Assembly (NCBI GenBank): GCA_964444835.1
Contig: CAYUIT010000002.1
Coordinates: forward strand, 152,801 to 216,800
Reading direction: 5' to 3'
From: CADEED01 sp964444835
GTDB lineage: Bacteria; Pseudomonadota; Gammaproteobacteria; Steroidobacterales; Steroidobacteraceae
Length of the DNA: 64,000 bases
Position 1 is the stretch's first letter; each line of letters begins with the position of its first letter. The notes beneath the pieces are model-generated. The model searched no databases and was not told the DNA's origin. It saw only the letters and a program-made list of their open reading frames with translations. Both the position numbers and the translations under genes were made by a program. Below, piece by piece: positions 16,310 through 27,767 of the stretch.

Positions 16310-16795
16310 ATGATTCGATTCGAAACCTCGCTCGGCGCATTCACCATTGAATTGTTCGACAAGGATGCGCCGATTTCGAGCGCCAACTTCTCGCAGTATG
16401 TCGACGAGCAATTCTTCGACGGCACGATTTTTCATCGCGTCATTCCCGGGTTCGTCATTCAAGGCGGCGGCATGTTGCCCGGCTTGCAGCAAAAGAAGAC
16501 CCGCGCCGCGATCAAGAACGAGGCGAAGAATGGCTTGAAGAATCTCCGCGGTACGCTTTCGATGGCGCGTACGAACGTGGTCGACAGCGCAACCTCGCAG
16601 TTCTTCGTCAACCTGGTCGATAACGCGTTTCTCGATCACCAAGGCGAGCGCAACTATGGCTACGCCGTGTTCGGCAAGGTAGTCGAAGGGATGGATGTCA
16701 TCGACAAGATTGCCGCCGTACGCACCGCCAACTCACGCGGTCACCAAGATGTGCCGGTCGAAGACGTCGTCGTCTCGAGTGCGCGGCACACCTAA
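16310..16795 (+). CDS. ppiB: Cyclophilin-type peptidyl-prolyl isomerase (cytoplasmic)
   Basis: 161 residues without a signal peptide, matching the cytoplasmic PpiB type. Cyclophilin motifs: 'FDGTIFHRVIPGFVIQGG' with the catalytic Arg, 'GTLSMARTNVVDSATSQFFV' and 'LDHQGERNYGYAVFGKVVEG'. Assists folding by isomerising Xaa-Pro bonds. It follows prmC by 41 bp and is 12 bp upstream of mtgA. Confidence 0.94.
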   Translation: MIRFETSLGAFTIELFDKDAPISSANFSQYVDEQFFDGTIFHRVIPGFVIQGGGMLPGLQQKKTRAAIKNEAKNGLKNLRGTLSMARTNVVDSATSQFFVNLVDNAFLDHQGERNYGYAVFGKVVEGMDVIDKIAAVRTANSRGHQDVPVEDVVVSSARHT

Positions 16796-16807
16796 CGCAC
16801 GGCGTCG

Positions 16808-17563
16808 ATGGCAAAGAGCAACTGGCGGCGACGCGTACTGCGAATACTCGCGTACGCGATCGGCCTGTTCCTCGCACTCACCGTCATACCCGTCGTCGCG
16901 CTGCGCTGGATCGACCCCTGGACCAGCGCTTTCATGCTCGACGCGCGGCTCGATGCATGGCGTGCCGAGGAAACCGGCTATGTGACGCGCTACGAGTGGG
17001 TGGATCTCGAGCGCATTTCGCCGCACGCCGCAATGGCAATGATTGCAGCCGAGGATCAACAGTTCCCGTTCCACGCTGGCTTCGACTTCAAGTCCATTCG
17101 CGAGGCGATTCGCGGTAACAATCGCGGCAAACGCGTGCGTGGCGCGAGCACGATCTCGCAGCAAGTCGCGAAGAATTTGTTTCTGTGGTCGGGTCGCAGC
17201 TATGTGCGCAAAGGACTCGAGGCGTACTTCACCGTGCTCATCGAGTGGCTGTGGCCGAAAGAGCGCATTCTCGAGGTGTACTTGAACATTGCCGAGTTTG
17301 GCCCCGGCATCTATGGCGTCGAAGCCGCGGCTAACAAGTTCTTTCGGAAGGACGCGAATGCTCTCTCACGGCGCGAGAGTGCCACACTCGCGGCCGTGCT
17401 ACCGAATCCGCGCAAGTTCAAAGTGCAAGCGCCCTCGCGCTATGTCACGCAGCGTCGCGATTGGATCATGCGGCAAATGCGCGGCCTGGGTGGCAAAGCG
17501 TATTTGAACCAATTGGACGACGACGCCGCGCCTCAAGCACAGCCCGCCCGCGCGAAGCCGTGA
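16808..17563 (+). CDS. mtgA: Monofunctional peptidoglycan glycosyltransferase
   Basis: 251 residues. One N-terminal transmembrane helix ('ILAYAIGLFLALTVIPVVAL') and a family 51 glycosyltransferase domain: 'AMIAAEDQQFPFHAGFDF' carries the catalytic Glu, 'GASTISQQVAKNLFLW' and 'KERILEVYLNIAEFGPGIYG' are the other signatures. Polymerises lipid II into glycan strands and lacks a transpeptidase domain. The stop overlaps the GTG of the next gene. Confidence 0.96.
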   Translation: MAKSNWRRRVLRILAYAIGLFLALTVIPVVALRWIDPWTSAFMLDARLDAWRAEETGYVTRYEWVDLERISPHAAMAMIAAEDQQFPFHAGFDFKSIREAIRGNNRGKRVRGASTISQQVAKNLFLWSGRSYVRKGLEAYFTVLIEWLWPKERILEVYLNIAEFGPGIYGVEAAANKFFRKDANALSRRESATLAAVLPNPRKFKVQAPSRYVTQRRDWIMRQMRGLGGKAYLNQLDDDAAPQAQPARAKP

Positions 17564-18708
17564 GCACAGCTCGTCCATCGGGACTGAAGCCATCGGGACA
17601 GGGGCCATCGCGACACGTCTGGCGAGCCTTTCGCGGCACGCTCGCCGCGCTCGTGGTCACATTCAGCGTCTTGCTGACGCTCGCGAGCCAAGCCGGCATC
17701 TTTGGCTTGCCGCTCGCGGCGATTCTGTTGTCATGGTTTGGCAAATACGTGTTCGTGGTCATCGATACCGTCGCGCACGGACACGAAGAGCCGCCCGTCC
17801 TCTCGCTCGACATGGTCGCGCCGTTCACGAACTGGCGCGGACTCGCACTCGTGGCGATCGTCGGCGTGCCGTGGTTGTTGTTTGGGTGGCTCGAACCGGT
17901 GATTGGCACGGGCCTCACACTCGTGCTGCGCGCGCTGCTCGTGGCAGCGGTACCGGCATGCGTCGCGATCTTGGCGATTGAGAGCAATCCTCTCAAGGCG
18001 CTAAATCCAGAGGCCCAGTGGCGCGTGGCAACAGGATTGAGGCACTGGTATGCCGTGCTGCTCGCTGCATGTGCCATCGCCATCGCAGCGCAGTGGTTCG
18101 TAGCCTGGTTAGGCCCATGGCTGATCGTTCGCATCGCGTTCGACCTCGCACTCGTGATGGCGTTGGCGTCGCTCCTGGGCGGTGCGCTCTATGAACGGCG
18201 CGATGCGCTGGGCATTGAGGCATGGCATTCGCCCGAGCGCTCCGCCGCGCGTGCCGCACGCGAAACACAGCGCGAGCAGCAGCATTTCTTGGACGAAGTG
18301 TTCGCATTCGCGCGCAATCGCTCGCACGCCAACGCTTGGCGTGCCATCGAACAGCGGCTCGAGCGCGCGCAACACGCCGACAGCGAGTACGACTGGCTAC
18401 TCGTCGCACTCCAGCGGCTGGAAGATCCCCGACATCTCGCGGAATTGCGCCAGCGCTACATCGAGCGCCTCGTCAGTGCGCGCCGCAGCAGCGATGCCGT
18501 GAAAGTGCTCGAGCGCATCTGGCAACTGGACCCGTCATTCCAATTGCGTGACGCGGCGGCGACCGTCACCTTGGCCCGCGTCGCGCTCGATGCGGGCACG
18601 CAACGCGCAGCTCGATTGCTGTTGCGCGACTTCGCGCAGCGCTTTGCCGGCCATCCCGCGGCGCCAATCGCTCAAGCGCTCGTGGCGCGCATCACGTCGG
18701 ATCGGTGA
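17560..18708 (+). CDS. Inner-membrane protein with helical C-terminal domain, function unknown
   Basis: About 382 residues from a GTG that overlaps the mtgA stop (GTGA). The N-terminal half has several hydrophobic segments ('GTLAALVVTFSVLLTLAS', 'LALVAIVGVPWLLFGW', 'LTLVLRALLVAAVPACVAIL', 'WYAVLLAACAIAIAAQWFV'). The C-terminal ~160 residues are soluble, charged and alpha-helical, with TPR-like spacing ('SSDAVKVLERIWQLDPSF'). I do not recognise the family. Coupling to mtgA suggests, but does not show, a link to peptidoglycan synthesis. It converges with metH (14 bp between stops). Confidence 0.75.
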   Translation: MSTARPSGLKPSGQGPSRHVWRAFRGTLAALVVTFSVLLTLASQAGIFGLPLAAILLSWFGKYVFVVIDTVAHGHEEPPVLSLDMVAPFTNWRGLALVAIVGVPWLLFGWLEPVIGTGLTLVLRALLVAAVPACVAILAIESNPLKALNPEAQWRVATGLRHWYAVLLAACAIAIAAQWFVAWLGPWLIVRIAFDLALVMALASLLGGALYERRDALGIEAWHSPERSAARAARETQREQQHFLDEVFAFARNRSHANAWRAIEQRLERAQHADSEYDWLLVALQRLEDPRHLAELRQRYIERLVSARRSSDAVKVLERIWQLDPSFQLRDAAATVTLARVALDAGTQRAARLLLRDFAQRFAGHPAAPIAQALVARITSDR

Positions 18709-18722
18709 GCCAACGCGCCTTG

Positions 18723-22402
<3,680 letters not shown>

Positions 22403-22406
<4 letters not shown>

Positions 22407-23308
22407 GCCGCAACACCTTGTAGGCCCGCATTCGGGCGCACGCCAATCGCATGACAGATCGCGTAGGTCAGTTCCGCGCGATTCAGCGTGTAAAAGTGAA
22501 ACTCATTCACGCCGTGACTCTGCAGCCGTGTCACCTGCTCAATCGCCACATGCGCAGCGATCATGCGCCGCGTGTCGGCATCGTCATCGAGACCCGCAAA
22601 GCGTTCGCGTAACCACTCCGGCACCGACGCGCCGCACATCTGCGCAAAGCGCAACACTTGCGGGAACCGCGTGATCGGCAATATGCCTGGGACGATACGC
22701 GCCGTGATGCCAGCCGCCGCCGCACGATCGCGAAACCGCAGGTACACATCCGTATCGAAGAAGAACTGCGTGATAGCGCGCGTGGCGCCGGCATCAAGCT
22801 TGCGCTTGAGGTTATCGAGATCCGCCGCAGGCGAGGTGGCTTCGGGGTGCCCTTCCGGATACGCCGCGACCGAGATATCGAAATCGGCGACGGAACGCAG
22901 GCCCGCGACCAAATCGGCTGCGTAAGCAAAGCCCTGCGGATGCGGTTCATAGCGCGCTGCGCCTTTCGGCGGATCGCCGCGCAAGGCCACGATATGCCGA
23001 ATGCCCTGCGCCCAGTAATCGCGCGCGATCGACAGGATGTCCTCGCGCGTGGCGCCCACGCAGGTCAGATGCGGCGCACCGGTAAGAGCCGTTTCCCGTT
23101 GGATTCGCGTGACCACGTTGTGCGTCCGCGTCCGCGTGGAGCCATCTGCGCCGTACGTCACCGAGACGAACCGCGGTTGCAGCGGCGCAAGCTGCTGCAC
23201 CGAGCGCCACAGCGTCGACTCCATCGCCGCATCGCCGGGCGGAAAGAACTCGAACGAGACGGCGACCGGCGCGCGAGTCGGCTGAGTTTGTAGTACGTCG
23301 ATGGTCAT
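22403..23308 (-). CDS. metF: 5,10-methylenetetrahydrofolate reductase
   Basis: About 301 residues from ATG 23308. FAD-dependent reduction of methylene-THF to methyl-THF, the methyl donor for MetH. 'VSFEFFPPGDAAMESTLW' carries the conserved Glu of the active site, with 'FVSVTYGADGSTRTRT' and 'IRHIVALRGDPP' following; the C-terminal part is a regular TIM barrel ('RIVPGILPI'). An upstream in-frame extension has no similarity. It lies 28 bp after the regulator gene and overlaps metH by 4 bp. Confidence 0.97.
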
Positions 23309-23336
23309 AGAGATTTCCAGAAGGTCTTGGGTGTAG

Positions 23337-24242
23337 TTAGGCGACTTGACTGCGGGCGACAGCCTGCACGATGGCCACAGCGGCAAGGCAGTGTCGGCCC
23401 GCGGCTTCGATCGGCTGAATCTGCTCGCAACGCATGCCGTGCTGCGACAACGTTCGCCGCAAGCGCAGCAAAGGATGCTCGGCCGATTGGTCTTCGCCCA
23501 GCGCGTCGTAGGGCACGAACAACAGCAACGTCTTGCCGACGGGCAAGCGTGCCGTCAACGTAGGAAGCCACTCGGCTAAGTTGTTAGCGTCGGCGCGGTC
23601 GAGCGCATCGACGACCACGAGATCGAAGCGGGCGTCGGGCGCCAGCGTGCGCGGTGTCGTGACAGCGACGTCGTCACCCGCCACGACTGCGCGCAACGTG
23701 CGGCGCAGCGTGGCAGCGTGCGCCGCCGTCGATGCCACCGCTACGGCGTGGCCCACATCGGCGACGATCGAACTGACCAGCGTGGCTCGATCCGATTCGA
23801 CGCACACTCGCAGCGATCGCCGCGCCCCGAGTGCGGTGAGACGCTCGCTGGCGCACGCCAACAACGCCCGCTCGAGGCGATCGGCAGAACCAGACTTGCG
23901 CGAACCCGCAGGTGGCGTCCCGATGCGCTCGCGCTGCCGACGATCGGCAGTACGCAGCGGGTCGACGGTGTCGACGAGCTGCAGAAGTTGCTGAACCCAC
24001 TGTGCCGCCGGTGTACCTTCCGGCACCCGATACTCCACACTGCGTGAGATACGCCGCCGCTCGAGCAAGCCGGCCTCCTGCAACGCAGCCAAGTGATGGC
24101 TCACTAACGGGTCACTAATCCGCATGATCGTCGCGATTTCCCGCACGATCGCCGGCTTTTCCGCACATATCAGCAGAATTCTGAGGCGATTGAGGTCAGC
24201 GATAGCGCGCGACCAATCAGCAACTTGCGTTAGTGATGTCAT
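23337..24242 (-). CDS. ArsR-family regulator with methyltransferase-like domain (SahR-like)
   Basis: 301 residues. An ArsR/SmtB winged helix at residues ~12-75 ('NRLRILLICAEKPAIVREIA', 'SDPLVSHHLAALQEAGLLER') lacks the Cys metal-sensor motif of true ArsR proteins. Residues ~120-290 resemble a class I methyltransferase fold ('RFDLVVVDALDRADANNLAE'), but the glycine-rich SAM loop is replaced by 'SLRVCVESDRATLV', so catalysis is doubtful. Leading metF-metH, it matches SahR regulators, which sense S-adenosylhomocysteine and control the SAM cycle in Proteobacteria; that assignment is inferred from context and architecture. A perfect palindrome directly before its ATG suggests autoregulation. Confidence 0.82.
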   Translation of the reverse strand: MTSLTQVADWSRAIADLNRLRILLICAEKPAIVREIATIMRISDPLVSHHLAALQEAGLLERRRISRSVEYRVPEGTPAAQWVQQLLQLVDTVDPLRTADRRQRERIGTPPAGSRKSGSADRLERALLACASERLTALGARRSLRVCVESDRATLVSSIVADVGHAVAVASTAAHAATLRRTLRAVVAGDDVAVTTPRTLAPDARFDLVVVDALDRADANNLAEWLPTLTARLPVGKTLLLFVPYDALGEDQSAEHPLLRLRRTLSQHGMRCEQIQPIEAAGRHCLAAVAIVQAVARSQVA

Positions 24243-24243
24243 T

Positions 24244-24263
24244 AATTAAACGATTATTTAATT
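24244..24263 (-). promoter_or_regulatory. Perfect 20-bp AT-rich palindrome before the met regulator (probable operator)
   Basis: AATTAAA and TTTAATT form a perfect 7+7 inverted repeat around a 6-bp spacer, starting 2 bp upstream of the ATG at 24242. The flanks continue AT-rich to ~24275, sharply unlike the GC-rich surroundings. Size and symmetry fit a dimeric ArsR-type winged-helix protein, most simply the adjacent SahR-like regulator. Confidence 0.65.
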
Positions 24264-24362
24264 GCTTAATTCAAAACGCTAGCATAGTTTGCCAATCGGC
24301 AGCAATCGCCTCTTGGCAAAATCGCGACCTTGATTCCGCCGCTCGGCCCGAGAGGGGCCTGC

Positions 24363-24902
24363 ATGAACGAACAACCCGTTATCCGGCGAGCCGAACCCCA
24401 CGATGCCGCTGCCCTGGCAGCCTTTGCAGCGCGCACCTTCGAGGAGTCCTTTGCGGCAGATACAGCGCCCGAGGACATGCGGATGTTCCTCGCACGGACT
24501 TACAGCGCCGACCATCAGGGCACTGAGATTCGCAACCCATTGATCACGACCCTGCTGGTGGAAATGAACGGCGAACTCGCTGGCTTTTGCCAGGTGCGCA
24601 CATCGAGCCCGCCGCCCTGCCTCACCGAGCGCAAGTCCGCTGAGCTACTCGAACTCGGGCGCTTCTACGTCGATCGTCGGTGGCACGGTGTCGGCTTAGC
24701 CGCACGACTGATGGCGGCTGCGTTCGAGAGCGCACGGCAACGCGGGGGTACGCATTTGTGGCTCGGTGTATTTGAGCGCAACTATCGCGCGCAACGGTTC
24801 TATGCGAAGGCAGGCTTCGTGCCCGTCGGGCACTACGTGTTTCAGGTGGGCAACGATCCGCAGCAGGATCTCATCCTGCTAGCACCGGTACCCGCCGCGT
24901 AA
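24363..24902 (+). CDS. GNAT family N-acetyltransferase
   Basis: About 179 residues from ATG 24363, preceded by a good AGGGG site; an in-frame start 11 codons earlier is less likely. GNAT motif A with acetyl-CoA binding is 'RRWHGVGLAARLMAAA', preceded by 'LLELGRFYVD', and followed by motif B 'LWLGVFERNYRAQRFYAKAG' and 'FVPVGHYVF'. The substrate is not evident; the overall layout resembles spermidine/amino-group acetyltransferases. It is divergent from the met operon, so the palindrome could also influence it. The 3' end overlaps the convergent cyclase gene by 32 bp. Confidence 0.88.
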   Translation: MNEQPVIRRAEPHDAAALAAFAARTFEESFAADTAPEDMRMFLARTYSADHQGTEIRNPLITTLLVEMNGELAGFCQVRTSSPPPCLTERKSAELLELGRFYVDRRWHGVGLAARLMAAAFESARQRGGTHLWLGVFERNYRAQRFYAKAGFVPVGHYVFQVGNDPQQDLILLAPVPAA

Positions 24903-26784
24903 TGCTCGTGCTCGTGTCGTCGAGGCCCCGGTCGGCCTCGCCCAACACATCCTGCGTGGTACGCAGCAATCCATCCGTACCCATGAGCGACACGACATTG
25001 CGTCCGCCGTCTTTCGCGGCATAGAGCGCTTGATCGGCCAAGCGCAGCAACCACTCCGGTGACATCGCCGGATCCGGCGTCACCGTCGCGACCCCAACGC
25101 TCGCCGTGAGCACGCCGCGTACCTTCGAACCCTCGTGACGCACCCCGAGCGCCTCGACCGCGGCGCGCAGCCGCTCCCCGAGACGCATGGCGTCGGCCAC
25201 GGTCGCCCCGGCGACGACGGCGGCGAATTCTTCACCGCCGTAGCGGGCTAACAAGTCGTGCGGGCGGTAGAGCGACGCCTGCAGCGCTTGCGCCACACGC
25301 ACCAAACACTCATCGCCAGCCTGATGTCCGTACTTGTCGTTGTAGGACTTGTAATGATCGACGTCGACGAACAATACGGTGATTTGCTTCCGGTCACGCA
25401 AACACGCGCGCCACTCGCGATCGAGCGCTTCGGCAAACCAACGCCGATTCGCGACACCGGTCAGCGGATCGACGCGGCTCAAGCGCTCGAGCGCGGCATT
25501 CGCCTCGGCAAGCTCACGTGTACGCGCACGAACCTCGTCCTCGCGGCTAACAAGTACATTGATGACCTCGGACCGCGCGCGCTTGGCATCGGCCAAAGCC
25601 TCGCGCAACCGATGTTGCCAAGCATTCAGCCGCCACGCCATGCGGTGGAGGCGGCGCACCATTCGCAGATATTCGCGCGGGAGCGGGCCGATCCCGCGGA
25701 AGTGACTCTGCGAGCCATCCATCGAGAACGACTCGACTCGCTGCAAGACTTGCGACAGCGGCCGCATGATCGCCAAGCTCAGGCGATACGCCAGCAGCGC
25801 AGCGGCCAGCGACGCTAGCAGCAGGAGCGGCGCGACACTCCGCAAAAAATCGGCGGCGATTGCGCCGGTCGTCGGTTGTTTGCGCGCCAGTAATACCGAC
25901 CAACCATTGCTGCTGCGATGTGCCGCAAACAACGCCGCGTCTGCGCCGAGCAGCGGCGCTAGGGATTCCGACGGGCCCGCGCGCCCGTTGCCTGGCTTGC
26001 TTTGCGGCAGCAGCGGCGCGATCCACGCGGTGTTGCTGGCCGCGGACAGTGGTGCGACCCGCAATGCCGACGACGCATAGGCCACTTGATTGTTAGGATC
26101 CAAGACGACGATGGCAGCGTCGACCGAGCGGGCGTACCCGCGTTCGAGCTCCGCGAGGCGACTCGCCAGTGCTTGTCCGAACACGACGCCTACCACGACG
26201 CCGTCGCGCACGATCGGCGCACTGATCGCGATCGCCACTTCGCCCGCGCTTGGGGCGCGCGACACGAATGCATTCGAGAGGTAGCTCTGCCCAGTCTCTC
26301 GTGCGCGCTGGAAAAACTCGCGCTCCGCGACCGACTGGCCTGCGAACGGCGCTACTTCGTAGCCCGAGCCTTGCTCCGTGGCACGAGACATGGCGAGCAC
26401 ACGCCCCGTGGCATCCGCCACGCCGATGCTATCGAGTGCCGGCGACCACTCCGCCGCGCGGACCACCCACGCGTCGACCGTCGCCGGATTCTCCAGACCC
26501 ACGCGTCCCAGACCGGCTGCTACGCTCATCACCATGCGCCGATTGGTTTCGAAGTCTTGGTCGAGCTTGGCGCTGACGTCGGCCGAAGCATTGGTCAGTT
26601 GCTCGAGACGCGCGTCGATCACGGTGCGCGACTGGCCGACGGCGATCGCCACCGTGACGACGATTGCCGGCACGATCGCGATCAACAGCGTTGTCAGCCA
26701 TACGCGCCCGCGCCAGCTCCCCAAGGAGCGCAACGGGCGTCGCAGCCAACGAAAACGGCTTGAGTTGGAAGGAGGTACTCTCAC
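24871..26784 (-). CDS. Membrane diguanylate cyclase with periplasmic PDC/dCache-type sensor
   Basis: 637 residues, GTG start. Transmembrane helix 1 ('VWLTTLLIAIVPAIVVTVAI') is followed by a periplasmic region (~60-315) with sensor-like 'DSIGVADATGRVLAMSRA' and 'REFFQRARETGQSYLSN', typical of a double-Cache ligand sensor. After helix 2 ('VAPLLLLASLAAALLAYRL') come a HAMP-like segment, a coiled coil, and a GGDEF domain ('DPLTGVANRRWF', 'LFVDVDHYKSYND', 'ARYGGEEFA'). The GGEEF active site is intact, and RPHD five residues before it is a canonical I-site, so product inhibition by c-di-GMP is expected. The ligand is unknown. Confidence 0.93.
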   Translation of the reverse strand: MRVPPSNSSRFRWLRRPLRSLGSWRGRVWLTTLLIAIVPAIVVTVAIAVGQSRTVIDARLEQLTNASADVSAKLDQDFETNRRMVMSVAAGLGRVGLENPATVDAWVVRAAEWSPALDSIGVADATGRVLAMSRATEQGSGYEVAPFAGQSVAEREFFQRARETGQSYLSNAFVSRAPSAGEVAIAISAPIVRDGVVVGVVFGQALASRLAELERGYARSVDAAIVVLDPNNQVAYASSALRVAPLSAASNTAWIAPLLPQSKPGNGRAGPSESLAPLLGADAALFAAHRSSNGWSVLLARKQPTTGAIAADFLRSVAPLLLLASLAAALLAYRLSLAIMRPLSQVLQRVESFSMDGSQSHFRGIGPLPREYLRMVRRLHRMAWRLNAWQHRLREALADAKRARSEVINVLVSREDEVRARTRELAEANAALERLSRVDPLTGVANRRWFAEALDREWRACLRDRKQITVLFVDVDHYKSYNDKYGHQAGDECLVRVAQALQASLYRPHDLLARYGGEEFAAVVAGATVADAMRLGERLRAAVEALGVRHEGSKVRGVLTASVGVATVTPDPAMSPEWLLRLADQALYAAKDGGRNVVSLMGTDGLLRTTQDVLGEADRGLDDTSTSITRRVPVLAG

Positions 26785-26861
26785 GCCAACTGTTTCGGCG
26801 CACGGCCGCTAAACTGAAAGCGGGCGGCCCGTAGGTGTCGGCCTAAAGCGTGACGGTCGTC

Positions 26862-27767
26862 TCAGTTTACGCGATCGGATCCTGGGGCCATTTGCGCGAG
26901 TGCGAAGAGCCGTTCCACGTCGATCGAGTCGAACACGTACGGCCGCTGGCAGAACTCGCAAGTCACGGTAACGCTGCCCTGTTCGCGTAAGACATCCCGC
27001 GTTTCCTGCTCACCCAACGCGCGCAATAAACCCGCGACACGCTCCGGGTTACAGCGGCACTCGAAGCGCACCGCACTACCCGAGAACAAACGAATATCGG
27101 CGCCTGGCAACGCGGCACGCACCGTGTCCTCCACCGGGGCGCGCAGCACGGCGCGCGGATCGAGCGACACGAACGCCTCGCGTATCCGATCCCAGGATGC
27201 CTCCACCGCAGCACCCTCGAGCGTTGACGCTTTGCCGCCCTCGAGCGCGACGCGCTGCAACAGTAAGCCGCCCACCGCCTCGCCGTCGGCGGCCAAGATG
27301 ACGCGACTCGGGATTTGCTCGGAACGCTCGAAGTACTCCTCGAGTGCGTGTGACAGACTAGCGCCGCCGAGCGGCACGATGCCCTGGTAGCGGCTCGCGT
27401 TGTCCTCGGTTTCGACCGTCACGGCCAGCGTGCCATCCCCAACCAACGCGTGAAAATCGGTTGTCGTGGCTGCCGTGTCGAAGCGCGCCACGCCCCGGAC
27501 TCGGAAGTCGTGCGTACACTGCGCGACGAGCAGACGCACCACGCCGTTGCCGGTCAACTGCAGCGTCAGCGTGCCCGCGAATTTCAGCGAGGCCGCCATC
27601 AACACTGCCGCCGCGAGCGCTTCGCCTAACAGCTCGCGGATTGCGGGCGGGTAGTTAGTGTGCTCGAGCAGCGCTTCCCAGCTTGCCCCCAGGTGCACCC
27701 AGTGGCCCCGCACGGGCAATTCTTCGAGCATGAAGCGCCGGACGCGGTCCGCATCGCCCGGCGGCAT
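26862..27767 (-). CDS. hslO: Redox-regulated chaperone Hsp33
   Basis: 301 residues. Holdase chaperone activated by oxidative stress. The C-terminal zinc redox switch is present as 'FECRCNPERV' (CxC) and 'VTCEFCQRPYVFD' (CxxC), the four cysteines that bind Zn when reduced and form disulfides when oxidised. 'GDGTLAVTVETEDNASRYQG' belongs to the N-terminal substrate-binding domain. Its ATG overlaps the gatB stop (TAATG). An 8-bp inverted repeat, TAAACTGA/TCAGTTTA, flanks the gap after its stop (26810-26869). Confidence 0.96.
   Translation of the reverse strand: MPPGDADRVRRFMLEELPVRGHWVHLGASWEALLEHTNYPPAIRELLGEALAAAVLMAASLKFAGTLTLQLTGNGVVRLLVAQCTHDFRVRGVARFDTAATTTDFHALVGDGTLAVTVETEDNASRYQGIVPLGGASLSHALEEYFERSEQIPSRVILAADGEAVGGLLLQRVALEGGKASTLEGAAVEASWDRIREAFVSLDPRAVLRAPVEDTVRAALPGADIRLFSGSAVRFECRCNPERVAGLLRALGEQETRDVLREQGSVTVTCEFCQRPYVFDSIDVERLFALAQMAPGSDRVN

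Noticed and set aside
22407..23308. Cobalamin or SAM riboswitch before metH
   Set aside because: metH starts inside the metF stop, leaving no leader, and no riboswitch-like conserved boxes are seen at the operon head.
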